Below are positions 10,662 to 20,816 of a stretch of 64,000 bases of DNA, piece by piece. Every line of letters starts with the position of its first letter. Positions within the stretch are counted from its first letter, which is position 1. Below the pieces are notes generated by a model. That model saw nothing but the letters and a program-made list of their open reading frames with translations, was not told the origin of the DNA and ran no database searches. The DNA comes from Zerene cesonia (Eukaryota > Arthropoda > Insecta > Lepidoptera > Pieridae). The stretch covers positions 3,224,001 through 3,288,000 of the forward strand of contig NC_052128.1 in assembly GCF_012273895.1 (NCBI RefSeq). The letters are read 5' to 3'. A program made the position numbers and the translations under genes.

Positions 10662-11078
10662 GTGATTGGAAAAATAAATTATTTTTCAAATCCTCGGCTT
10701 TACGTCATTGCGTTTATTGATGCATTCTTTTTTGCTGTATTTTATATGAGTTCTGATCTCAAATCAAATCAAAATCTTCTTGCGTGTTTTATTAAGCGTG
10801 TAACTATATCATACAATAAGTGGCTTATTTGCATTCCTAATGTTGAATCACAAGTGCGCAATATTCATAAGCTAGATAATAAAACAAGAGATTATTCGGT
10901 TTCAATTGCTTTTGTCCTCGCAATATGGGAGAACATATTATTTCATAAATATGGAAATACAAGGAATTTACGTTTATCCGCTAAATGTTATATTATATTC
11001 AGTCGTTGGCCTATGCAAATGTTAGTTTTATATTCGTTGAACTATATGAAACGTTTTATATATTACGTAAAACAATAA
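10662..11078 (+). other. Longest open frame (138 codons), unidentified
   Basis: This stop-to-stop frame starts right after a TAG and opens with GTG. The first ATG is about residue 29, leaving about 110 codons. The translation is rich in I, F, Y, N and K with no domain, signal peptide or repeat that I recognise, and its base composition matches the surrounding AT-rich DNA. A rough estimate with A+T near two thirds gives a few tenths of such a frame expected by chance in this window. A chance frame or decayed gene fragment is more likely than a working gene. Confidence 0.12.
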
Positions 11079-13280
11079 AATGTGTTAAAATGTTGAAATA
11101 CGAAATTATGATAATCGTACGTAATAATGTAAATATATTTGAAAATAACAAACAAAAATAGATGTAATAATCGATATAGAAATCTATTATGCCTAATTAA
11201 AATTCGAATAAGATTGTGAAAGCTTAATGGCTCAACACGTGAAATTGCCAAAAATATAACATAAGCATATGCAAAAATTAAAAACTAAACATAATCAAAA
11301 AGCAGGTCCACTTGAAACGACTTATACAATCTTAATTTAGAATTAACAAATAAATTTCACCGTAAAAATAGTATTTCAAAACTGGTGCAAATTTTAAATG
11401 GATTTATAAACATTATCGCTTAGCAAAAGTGATAGAAATAATAAAAAGTTTCTCATATACAAGGATATTGCAGCACAGAAGTCAGGAATCTAGTTTAATA
11501 TAAATAGACTTAGATAAAGCCTACGACGGACAGGTGGCAACGGACCTGTTTGAAAAACCTCTATACATAACGTAATTCTACTTTCCTTCCCACGATTGTG
11601 TCCAATATTTATCTTAATATTTCCTTTGATTTTTTAAATTGCGTTATAACAACATTTTTATTGGTTGTCATGTGGACTGGTCGTTTAGAAATGTTAGTGT
11701 ATAATTAATAATTAGTGTTATTATTGGAAAGGATAATTAATTTTAAAAGTATAATGGTGTTAAATTGCTATAAATTCCAGTTTCTAATCGATTCCCACAG
11801 CAAAACGTTTCGAGTTGGGGAAAGATTGAATAAATAAAAGGTGTGAGATCTAATTCTCACCTATACAACATAGTAGATTAAAAGTTTCTAACTGTTTTTG
11901 ACGAAACTAATCAATCGGTCATTTTATTAAAGTTACGAGGTAAGATATTTACAATCAAGTACAGATAAACACATACAAACAAACCTATAAACAATGAACA
12001 TAGATTGAACAATTGTTATACTAAATTCTTCATCGAACTTGAAAGAAATGCGCTCTTGTTGCGAGTTATTCTCGATTCGATAGGGCAATAACTATTAATA
12101 AAGCTCGCTACACACGTGGTAAAACAACGGCACGGATCGGGGATTAGGGTAATTACACACGGCTTCCCGATTATAATTGGCGGTTGCGCTCGGACGTCGC
12201 TTATGTTTGAAGTATTTAAGGCCTTTATATACGAAGCGATAAAAATGATACTATTGTTCGTAATATGTAATTACATGTTCAGTTTTAATTTTTAATTCAG
12301 GTTTCTTGAGAAGTGTACACAATCGGAGAGAGTTGATTGCTTCGGTCCAGTACTGATATTCCGTTACTGGTGAATTTGATTCTTACATAAATTGTTATTA
12401 AAGATCAAGATAATATTGCAAAAGAAAAATGAGTGCAAGTATACCTAAGCCTATAACCCTTGGTCAGGTTTTATAGCAATTAATAAAATTAAAAGTGAAT
12501 TAAAAACATCATAAATGCAATAAGATGTGTGTAAATGCAATAACCTGTATGGAAAAATGTACAATGTGCATTGTTCTATTGTAAATGATAAAATAATTGA
12601 CCTTAATGAAGCCATACAAATATAAATCAATTGTGATTATTTATTTGTTTCTACAATATCTTTTCTGCAATTAAGTATATACAGAAAGTACGTTTGTACA
12701 TATGAAAAAAAAACAAATATTACGTGGCCGACTGGAAGATGACATGGAACAAAGAACGTTTTCTATAACAAAAATACGGACAAAGTCGCGATCAATGCTT
12801 GTAAATAGACAAACATACCGTGAATCGCTACATAACATTATCATTTAACATCTCAATACATTTTTCATATTTTCGAAACATTGTGTGCAGATGAATTATT
12901 ACGCCATTATTACTCGGTATGCAGAAAATAATTGTTCGTATGTTTTTATTTATGTTGTGGCGTCAGTATTAATATTTATAAGTAGTATCTCGCGGAATGA
13001 TATTAAATACGCATTTATTTTCACATTTACTTACCTGGGTGATCAAAGGAAAATAGATTTTAATGTCAAAGGCTGAAGTACTGGAATACGTTTTATCATA
13101 AATCTGTGATTAAGATATATTGTTTGTGAAAACATTTTTATTAGCAACCGATATGTAAGTTTTGAAATATTTTAATGTAAATGTTACACCTTTACTACAA
13201 ATAAGATAAACGTAAAATACAGTTCAATTACGAATGAATCCTTTATTACATATATATTCATAATTAATACGCTTTTATTA
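11079..13280. other. Unique AT-rich DNA, few signals
   Basis: There is a GC-richer patch at 12110-12215 ('ctacacacgtggtaaaacaa' and, 60 bases on, 'ttacacacggcttcccgat'), perhaps a degraded repeat. On the minus strand 13035-13103 is an open 69-base segment between CACAG and CAG/GTAAGT; see findings. Nothing else is recognised. Confidence 0.35.
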
Positions 13281-13385
13281 GCTTCACCTGTATGTTTGCA
13301 TGTAACCCACTCCTTTAAAGTTTCATCGCAAAGATTTAATTCAATCTTTGTACATTTTTCAAAGATTGGTAGTAACATTATAATG
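13281..13385 (+). repeat. Interspersed repeat (family P)
   Basis: 'cacctgtatgtttgcatgta' plus 'acccactcctt' and 'agatttaattcaatctttgtaca' match in order 'catctgtacgtacgcttgta', 'tgtaaccgacaccct' and 'agatttaattcactatgtata' at 41165-41290. It is non-coding and of unknown class. Confidence 0.5.
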
Positions 13386-13387
13386 CA

Positions 13388-13463
13388 AATGTTCATGGGC
13401 GGTGGTAGCACTAGGCGACCCACCCGTTCCCTTGCCCAGGATGACACAAAAATATAAAAAAAT
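13388..13463 (+). mobile_element. Family S retroposon 3' tail
   Basis: 'gttcatgggcggtggtagca', then 'ctaggcgacccacc', then 'gatgacacaaaaatataaaa' is the last 75 bases of family S with a decayed A-rich tail: a severely 5'-truncated copy, as target-primed reverse transcription often leaves. It abuts the family P repeat. Confidence 0.75.
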
Positions 13464-14560
13464 ACAATACCTTCATCTGTTTATCTTATTATCCGGAATA
13501 GGATCACTCGGATAAAACCCAGTTTACTTACTTGAAAAAGCTAGTGAGATTTTATTTCAATCTATCATTTAAGGGTTTGTTTTACAGTTTTTTGAAACTA
13601 GCTTTACAGTTATTTAGAGTTCAAAGTAAAGAGAACATATGAACAAGAAAGTCAGACCAATTGATCACACATTATTAAAAGAAAATTTTATAAATTATGT
13701 AGGGAATGTACAATATTGAATTAAAGAAAATGATGACGCCATAAACCGCGTCGCGCGCAGCCAACCTTACCGTGAAAAGATTGGCCTAAAATTCCTGCGT
13801 TTGTTTATGCATTATTGTATACAATTGTTTTTATATCTGATACAGATGAATTCTACCATTTATTGGTATACTTTGCAATTTTCCACGGACTGTAAAACTA
13901 ATAGTCTCTTGATGAACGTAATGCGGATCGCCGTTCAGGAATTGATTTTTATTCAAAAAACATTTGCGCTTTTTAATTATTAAATGGAGGTTTTATGTCC
14001 CATTAAAATATATTACTGTCCCGCGAAGCTTTTAACAGTTGTTGATTTAGATTATTTATTGCACAGTAATGTTTTGTTTTTTTATTTCAGCTTGTTACTT
14101 TGTTACCCTAATGGAATAAGTTTTGAAATAAATGTAACTAAAAATGTATGTAATTGAAGATGAAATATTTGGAGTGGAAGTTTAAATCGTGATCTCTTTT
14201 TATGTAAAATAACATAACAGAATCACTTAATTGTAAACGAAATATAACAAATATTTGGGTGTTACTTTTGTCATAACTTAATAATATATTTAATAAAAAG
14301 ATTCGTAATGTATTACTCAATTTTTATTAATACAGTCAATAATTAACTTCATGGCATAGATTTACAAGCGCCGGCGCATCTATTTGTACCTCATTTTAAG
14401 GGAAATCACAGTTAGCCACTAACTAATTGACTGGCCAGCTGGAAACAAGCCATTGTCTAAGAGCTGAAAAGAGGAGTTTATTGAAATGCCTACTAAGCGC
14501 AGGTGGCGTTTCCGCGTACTTACAATGGATACTAATGAGATGAAAATGCGGATTACTATC
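13464..14560. other. Unique DNA, no gene seen
   Basis: A CG-rich patch near 13740-13790 includes 'accgcgtcgcgcgcagccaa'. Small open frames at 13801-13983 and 14138-14320 are AT-rich and unremarkable. At 14518-14523 the minus strand reads GTAAGTAC, a consensus splice donor just beside the heat-shock elements. Confidence 0.35.
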
Positions 14561-14575
14561 AGACGCAGAACGGAT

Positions 14576-14638
14576 AGAACGTTCTCGCACAAATGTTCCT
14601 TTTTTCTAGAATGTTCCAGAACCGCTGTTCTTCCCGAA
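14576..14638 (+). promoter_or_regulatory. Heat-shock-element cluster
   Basis: Heat-shock factor trimers bind alternating GAA/TTC triplets spaced two bases apart. TTCTAGAATGTTCCAGAA at 14604-14621 is a perfect four-unit element. It is flanked by AGAACGTTCT (14576-14585, two units), a lone TTC at 14596 and TTCCCGAA (14631-14638, two units), about ten triplets in 63 bp. One perfect four-unit site is expected only about 0.01-0.02 times by chance in a window this size. It sits 60 bp upstream of a TATA box. The gene driven is unknown: no heat-shock-protein frame is visible on either side. Confidence 0.6.
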
Positions 14639-14697
14639 GTAAAGCGTGAAGTGCGAATACATCGCCAGCTAGGTTTTCTAAATGTTTCTCGTTTCTC

Positions 14698-14705
14698 TAT
14701 AAAAA
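14698..14705 (+). promoter_or_regulatory. Putative TATA box
   Basis: TATAAAAA lies 60 bp after the last heat-shock triplet, a layout like insect heat-shock promoters. Transcription would begin near 14725-14735. The first ATG after that (14737) opens only a 16-codon frame ending in TAG, so any product would be a non-coding RNA, a spliced message or nothing. Confidence 0.4.
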
Positions 14706-15189
14706 AAACCTCACGTTATGAAGGGATTCCTGCGCATGTCGCTACCAGGGCGAACCAGTACACAATGCGTCCGTGTTAATATTTAGTGGACAAAATCAAA
14801 GTTCTATATCAATAAAAGAAACAAGTACTTTATTAAAGCTCGTAAATAATTAGCTCATTACCGTGACAATTGAAAAGTCCTGACAGCTCTGGAGAAACAT
14901 GTACCGATAAACATAGAAAAACTCATTTCCATCACACACGATATAGGGACATCCCTGCTATAAGTTACTTTGTAAATTAATATAATTCAGAGAACTATAG
15001 TTTCATAACACGTTTCTGAAATAAAAACGCTAATAATAAATATGAGGTACATAGTTATTATATATCATTTCAAATACTAGAAAGGTGTTAAAAATATTCT
15101 CAAGTCGCATTAAGTCGGTTTATTCTTAATTAATTACCATTGAAAAATGTTATAATCCAATAAATGTAGCACCTAAATATTATACAAAA
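14706..15189. other. Sequence downstream of the HSE/TATA module
   Basis: No long frame is present. An AATAAA motif lies near 14811-14816, about 80 bases after the expected start site. It could end a very short transcript but is a common hexamer in AT-rich DNA. Confidence 0.3.
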
Positions 15190-15409
15190 CTAGCTTTCCG
15201 CACGCGGCTTTACCTGCGTGGTCAGAGAGAATTACCAGATACCAGAGTTATAAATTTAGGAGTGGTTCAATTGTGCATAATGGTTTCCCACGATAAAAAA
15301 TAGTCTATGTCACTCTCTAGTCTCATATCATATCATAAAACCGCTCCGTTGCGATCTGAGAGAAGGACAAACAAACATCAAACATTCGCATTTGTAATAA
15401 TAGCAAGGA
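15190..15409 (-). mobile_element. Helitron-like element (family with 'ctagctttccgc' end)
   Basis: CTAG at 15190-15193 starts the + strand view ('ctagctttccgcacgcggct'), and the far end reads 'ttcgcatttgtaataatagc' then AAGGA. Flanks are A (15189) and T (15410). A truncated relative is at 22801-22925. Confidence 0.65.
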
Positions 15410-15642
15410 TAGCTTGCAACTTTCCAAATAATAGAAATTTTCCTTTGTCATTAAAATTTAAAAAACAAGTTTCGAGCATTACCTGATATAGTTTTGTTTT
15501 GTATAATTTGTCCATCGTCTTTTTTTTTGCTATGAGTAATATATTTCAAACAGTACCATACGTAATAATTTATTATTAAGATATTTATTATATAGATTGA
15601 TATAATAAATAACGTATATATAAACCAATAACAACGTGAGGC

Positions 15643-15826
15643 AGGCTGAAGACTCACGCTGACAGCACGCTGACTGTCGTTGCTGAGAGCCGAACGTATA
15701 AACCTAACTTCAAAATGAGAGTTTCGGAATAACGCGTAGGTATCAGCGTGTGCGGTGCATAGAGGTTCATACGTTTCAGCTGTCAGCGCTGACAATCAGC
15801 GTGACACGTGACACTAAAACCAGCCT
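15643..15826. mobile_element. MITE-like element with imperfect terminal inverted repeats
   Basis: AGGCTG (15643-15648) and CAGCCT (15821-15826) bound a GC-rich block. Its ends are imperfect inverted copies ('actcacgctgacag' against 'tcagcgtgacac'), and CAGCGT/ACGCTG-type words recur inside. I recall similar 'aaccagcct' elements in Lepidoptera. The 114-codon minus-strand frame (15451-15795) crossing it is accidental. Confidence 0.55.
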
Positions 15827-16292
15827 AACGTGACGAACTAGCATATGCTCTCTAAAAAGACGAGTGAAAATTTACTGTGTCTCAAAAAAGCATTTCGGAT
15901 GGACGCATTGTAAGCTTTCCTCATGGGTTGTAAACGTGAAGAACATAAACATGGTATTACATTGTGACTTAGAACGAAATAGCTTCGCGCTAAACATTCA
16001 ATGTACTGTGCTCACGGTGTGCCTGTGTGGCATCAAGGATATTTTGCGACTAGAAGTGACGTTGTTGTTTTTGTATGCCTGCTAGGTCTGTTAGGGCTTA
16101 TAACAAAGGTGTAAGAATGTTTAAATTATACTATTAGTCGTTTCTATTTGAGTGAAATAACTTATAATTAATTTTAATGAATAATCCCAATTCTTATCAA
16201 TCATGTCGGGTTTCTTTGTGTAAACGAATTCAGAAAATTTATGAAAGCAACGTGATGATACTAAGTGTGTGTAAATAATTATTTCTATTTTT

Positions 16293-16548
16293 AGGGTTCC
16301 GTGCCCCAGTGGTGAAATGGGATCCTATATAATATTATATCATCTGTTCCATATTTGTGGTGGTCCATCTGTTACCAGGCTGTATCTCATGAATAGTGAT
16401 AGTTAGACTATTGATATTTTCAGAGATGATGTATTGTTGCCGCTAACAAATAATGAAAAATCGATGTTAAGTAACGGTTGGCACGGTCATAAATTGGATG
16501 GGTGACCATTTTTTCCAGTTGTTCTTTAGCTTATTTGTACAGAACCCT
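16293..16548 (+). mobile_element. MITE-like element with AGGGTTCCGT ends
   Basis: AGGGTTCCGT at 16293-16302 and ACAGAACCCT at 16539-16548 are inverted with one mismatch. The interior 'ctgtatctcatgaatagtga' and 'cataaattggatgggtg' recur at 44418-44640, and the 'gttagacagttgacattttc' region recurs at 42149-42370. It is non-coding. Confidence 0.65.
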
Positions 16549-19044
16549 TCCGCGAATCGCACTGGACAGATTTTTTTACTGATAATTTTGATTTATGTTT
16601 TAGTCTCAAAATGAATAATATAATGCTATTCGTATGTAAAATTAAATAATTTCAAGTTGATTTAGAGATAATTATATCGCTCGAAACAACACATTAACTG
16701 ATTTAAGATGATATTTGCATATTTGATTACATAAAATACGTATCGAATAACTGTCTACCGCCATTTTGTCATAAATATGTTATCTTTTAAATGAAACTGT
16801 AGAATTCTAAGTGGGATAATGGGATTCTAGAATTTTATTTAAAATTTATTGTTGATTTTTGAACAACGCTATAAAACTCGGTTCGTAAGTTTTGAACACC
16901 TGGTTTTCTTATGCATGATGTTGATTATAATTTTTAGGTGGTCATAAATATTTTATTTAAACTTACGGTAATGCCCTTTTTGGTTTTTTGACCCTATCAT
17001 ACATTAATACGATTTATTCTCGAACTACACAAATAATCCTTATAAATTTACAAAAATGAATTACGCTACAAAACTAAACACACTTAAATTCAATGTGCTA
17101 ATATTAGTGTCTCAGTTTACCGTTTTCACATCTAGCGCTATACATCTTGTAGGTCGTTACTGTAGCGCACAATACATGTGCTATGACATCACGCCTTTGT
17201 CCAACAGAGTGGGCAGACAAAAGACCCTCAATATATCGCTTTTGAAATAGTATATTGTGGACATTCGCTTCTGTAGTGCGATTTACGTAACTATATAATG
17301 ATTGCGGATTACGAAGTGTGCGAATTGATTTTGGATAAATAATAATCCAAACAACTTATGCACTAATATAAGAGCAGCAGTAATAATGTACATCAAATAT
17401 TGTTCTATGTATAAATCAATTCTATGGACACACAAATTACTATCTAGTGCGCAAAATTAACTAAAAGAAAAAAAATTATTACGAACCATGCAAATCATTC
17501 CATACAGCTGCATGTTTAAGAGAAATAATAAATGTAAATTAGAAATCAATATGACTATGAACAATTTTTAACGATGACATAACAAAAATGCAAAAATTTT
17601 ACGTTTGAAGGCATTTAGAAAACTAAAATCTATTGTGTTAATAGATCAGAGGACTTGTTATAACGTTAAATAGTTTTGCAAGTTATAATATTAGATGCAT
17701 TTGTAAAATCAATCTAAATTATTGGATAATAAAATTAAATTCAAAAAATCACATCATCCCAATATCAAACTTCAATACAGCTAAAATATAATACCAATAT
17801 AAGTGTTATATTACGAATTCCGCAACTCAGCTAAGGCGTTACCCACATTTATTATGCGCAGTCAAGTAAACACAATAGATGTAGAGAAGTGTTTGCGTTT
17901 GTCTGTTTGCTCGACTGACAAAAGATTTAGTTGCGCCATAGAAAGTGCTGGTCATTAATTTACCGCTATAACCTGCCTCTTAAATATTGTTTGTAGAAAT
18001 GGTATCATTGCGGTGATAACACATGTGTTAAAATTGTAAATTAAAAATACAGTGAAACTGATCATGTTTTTTTTAAGTTGTTTTCGTAGTTTATGATAGA
18101 AAAGTGATTGATTCGATCATACACTTAATAAAAACTTTATGTTATGTAGAAATAGCTTTATAACAAAATTTAAACTGCCCTAAGATTGTTAAAACTAGAC
18201 CAAAATGAAAAATGATATGGGAGACACTTGCTCATATAAAAAAAGAATCAAATAACTCGGTTTACCCAGTAAAATGTAATGAGGTAAAAAAACACAGTTG
18301 AATTAATAACCTCTTCCTTTTTTTGAAGTTGGATGACAATAAATAAAATATTTCTGTGTGTTTTCACATTTACAAGGTCATAGTGTCACTCGAAGGTTTT
18401 ATATTAGAAGAACAGTCATGAACTATGATGGTAACATTTCCGTTTGTTTGTCCTTATGAAACACTAGCGATGTGTCACATACGTTGTGGTGACGCATCCT
18501 TGTTAACATTCTTGTCTCATAAAAAGTAGTGCCATAAATAATTATCTCATAAAACACACCGATTAATTCTATAGTCAAAACTGATAGATTGTTTTTTAAC
18601 ACTTGAGGAAAGTCATTAAAATCTAAATTCTCGAAGATTTATACCTTACTGCCGTTCAATTTATTCGAATCTATTATTTTTAATTAAGCCTTATACACAA
18701 TGCGTCAATTTTCAACACCGAATCTTCCCACTTACGCTGCACACGAATTAAAACATTTCGAATTTTATGCCTTAATTTAGTCCACGGTATTCCAATTAAA
18801 AATCATTGCGCAGATAACAAAAGCATTCGATGGCGCAGTCGTCAAAATTCTCCACCGGACTCGGGTAGCATTAATAAATCGAAGGGGCCCATTAAAATCC
18901 TAAATGTCGTTTATCTTGATGGAGATTTATGATAAGTGTTCCACAGACAAGATTGAGACACTGCTGCTTGGCTACTTGAAAGCGGCCGCGATGATGTTTT
19001 GGGGACCTGACTTTGATTTCGTTTTTATGATCGAAAGCGATACA
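16549..19044. other. Mostly unique DNA, possible conserved non-coding block
   Basis: Apart from the repeat at 17140-17250, 18790-19010 is GC-richer than its surroundings with no open frame. It carries homeodomain and GATA-like words such as CATTAATAAATCGA and TTTATGATAAG. It might be a regulatory module; only cross-species alignment can say. Confidence 0.25.
17140..17250 (+). repeat. Degraded interspersed repeat
   Basis: 'gctatgacatcacgcctttg' followed by 'tccaacagagtgggcagac' resembles a phrase I recall from many lepidopteran sequences ('cacgcctttatcccagaggg'-type). The 64-codon frame over it (17056-17250) is therefore not treated as a gene. Confidence 0.4.
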
Positions 19045-19253
19045 TCCTACTAATACTACTAATATTATAAATGCGAAAGTTTGTAAGGATGTGTGTGCGT
19101 TTGTTGCTCTTTCACGCCAAAACTACTGAACTGATTGCAATGAAATTTGGTACGAAGACAGCTGAACAACTGGAATAACATACAGGCAACTTTTTATCAC
19201 GATATTCCTACGGGATACGGACTTATCCGGGTGAAACCGCGGGGCGCAGCTAG
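19045..19253 (+). mobile_element. Helitron-like (Lep1-type) element with 5' stutter
   Basis: The start is TCCTACTAATACTACTAATA: the first nine bases after TCC are repeated. The rest is standard and ends 'gtgaaaccgcggggcgcag' then CTAG at 19250-19253. Flanks are A and T. The 3' hairpin is damaged ('ttatccggg'). Confidence 0.8.
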
Positions 19254-19256
19254 TTG

Positions 19257-19415
19257 ATTATAATCTGATGTAGTCGGCTTCGCACGTGGTATATATAGAC
19301 TATAGCTTTTCTCAATAAATGGCCTATCTAACACTGAAATTTTTTTCAAAACAGTCCAGTAGCTCCTGAGATTAGCGCCTTCAACCAACCAAACAAATTA
19401 TTTTAGCATACTTCA
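19257..19415 (-). mobile_element. Helitron-like relic (family F)
   Basis: 'cggcttcgcacgtggtatat', 'ccagtagctcctgagattag' and 'caaccaaccaaacaaattat' follow the order of 5806-5975. It directly abuts the 3' end of the previous element. Confidence 0.5.
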
Positions 19416-19498
19416 TAACTAAAAAATGCATGTCATTTAAACATATTTTTCGTTATATTAGACCGTATTATCAACTTCAGTTTCTACCACAAGATCTG

Positions 19499-19537
19499 AA
19501 TAAAAACAAAGATAGTAGGTCTATCTTTGTTTTTATT
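19499..19537. repeat. Perfect 17-bp hairpin
   Basis: AATAAAAACAAAGATAG (19499-19515) is followed by the loop TAGGT and its exact reverse complement (19521-19537). The stem is perfect but AT-rich and, at 39 bases total, too short for a microRNA precursor. Confidence 0.6.
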
Positions 19538-19853
19538 GAGATGAAATCAATAGCATCTACGCATTAACTATTAATTGAAACAAGAGATCCTCTATAATCT
19601 TTCGTTGTTACGCCGCACAGGTGCTGGCATTGTTACAGATCCGATGCTAAGATGCGATTCCATAATCTCCCCGTGACGTTTGTTTGCTTGTCTGACCCCC
19701 TTACTGTTACATTTATCTGATGTCGTCGAACAATGCTTATTATACCCGTTATTCAGTTACTAGAATAAATTAGCTAAGTGGTGCGTAATTGCTGCTGTAT
19801 CTCTTTGTGATTTGTGGCGAATTCATTTCTCTGAACAGTGCTACAGAATCCTA

Positions 19854-20023
19854 TCCTACTAATACTATAAATGCGAAAGTTTATAAGGATGAGTGTGTGT
19901 TTGTTATTCTTTCACGCAAAAACTACTAAACCGATTGAAATGAAATTTGGGACGTAGACAGCTAGGCAACTCGAATAACATATAGGCAACTTTTTAACAT
20001 GTGAAACCGCGGGGCGCAGCTAG
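19854..20023 (+). mobile_element. Helitron-like (Lep1-type) element, internally deleted
   Basis: It starts TCCTACTAATACTATAAATG and ends 'gtgaaaccgcggggcgcag' then CTAG (20020-20023). The 'gatattcctacgggatacgg' stretch is deleted, joining 'aactttttaacat' to the end module. The right flank is C, not T, probably by mutation. Confidence 0.75.
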
Positions 20024-20160
20024 CTCTTGTATAAACGGATCAATTGTCTCTTAATACTAGCAGCTAAACTATATATTTCACGAGAACTCAAATCCATTCT
20101 CTAGGTAGCTTTTATATTTTCATAGTTGTTAATTTAAAAATAATTTTGTTAATATTTTGA

Positions 20161-20245
20161 GGGTAGTTAGTGACGCGCTGTATTAAGCAAGGGAAGTCGT
20201 GGGTAGAGGTCGTGTGACGTCTCTCACGGGCATCGCACACGTGTT
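20161..20245 (+). promoter_or_regulatory. Promoter-like GC-rich patch
   Basis: TGACGTCT (20215-20222, CRE-like) and CACGTG (20238-20243, E-box) sit in a GC-rich patch about 500 bp upstream of the candidate exon at 20738. There is no TATA box. It may be a distal promoter or enhancer, or chance. Confidence 0.25.
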
Positions 20246-20737
20246 GTTTTACAGATATCCAAAAGAACTTCAAGCAAATTTTGGTTGTTTTTAATTACAA
20301 TATAATCAATTATAATATGCCTAAGCATAACGCCGCGTTTGTGTTTATATCGCAAGATCGGTGCGTTATATGAATCGAGTAATTGTAACGCAGTGTGCCT
20401 GGATGTATTGAAATGGTGACGTATGTAGATAATTTTTATACTTTTACTATTGTTTTGTTACATCTATTATCCATATTAAATATAGTTTTACTTCCAAAAG
20501 TTCCATTTTGGTTTTAAGTTGTTTGACCGACCGGCACATGGGTATCCTTAGTGCTTATACTTCATTATTGTTATTTTTTGTAAATTGTGTGTAAGGTATA
20601 GTGTAAATGGTCGTCGATCTGTTATTTATATCGTTGGCCTGTTCAATCTGTGACAGCTTATATATGCAGCTACATTTTTATCTCTCTTTTTTTTCTTAAT
20701 TGTTATTATTATAAATTTAAATAGTTTTATGTTTTAG

Positions 20738-20816
20738 GGCAGTGTCGTTCATGGCTGAAGAGCCCGATTCTGGAACGACAACAACGCCCGCAATTCTTTG
20801 TATAACAATGTATAAA
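20738..20816 (+). CDS. Candidate coding exon (MAEEPDSG...), gene unidentified
   Basis: The left side has the pyrimidine run tctctcttttttttctt (20681-20697) and TTTTAG ending at 20737. The right side is GTAAGT at 20817. Between them lie 79 bases, clearly GC-richer than the neighbours. ATG at 20751 opens 22 codons to the donor (M-A-E-E-P-D-S-G-T-T-T-T-P-A-I-L-...-M-Y-K), ending in phase 0. The frame is also open upstream to the acceptor (A-V-S-F before M), so this could be an internal exon (phase 2 in, phase 0 out) or the first coding exon with 13 bases of 5' UTR. The acidic, threonine-rich start suggests a cytosolic N-terminus. I do not recognise the protein. Partner exons are not visible nearby and probably lie many kb away. 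Confidence 0.5.

Noticed and set aside
14486..14779. 97-codon frame (MPTKRRWRFRVL...)
   Set aside because: It runs straight through the HSE array and TATA box. Basic, low-complexity translation with no family features; the regulatory reading explains the sequence better.
15451..15795. 114-codon minus-strand frame
   Set aside because: It starts inside the MITE-like element at 15643-15826 and then runs through low-complexity AT-rich codons.
20743..20780. Hairpin TGTCGTTC / GAACGACA as an RNA structure
   Set aside because: An 8-bp inverted repeat with a 22-base loop is expected many times by chance in 64 kb, and the segment is better explained as part of the candidate exon.
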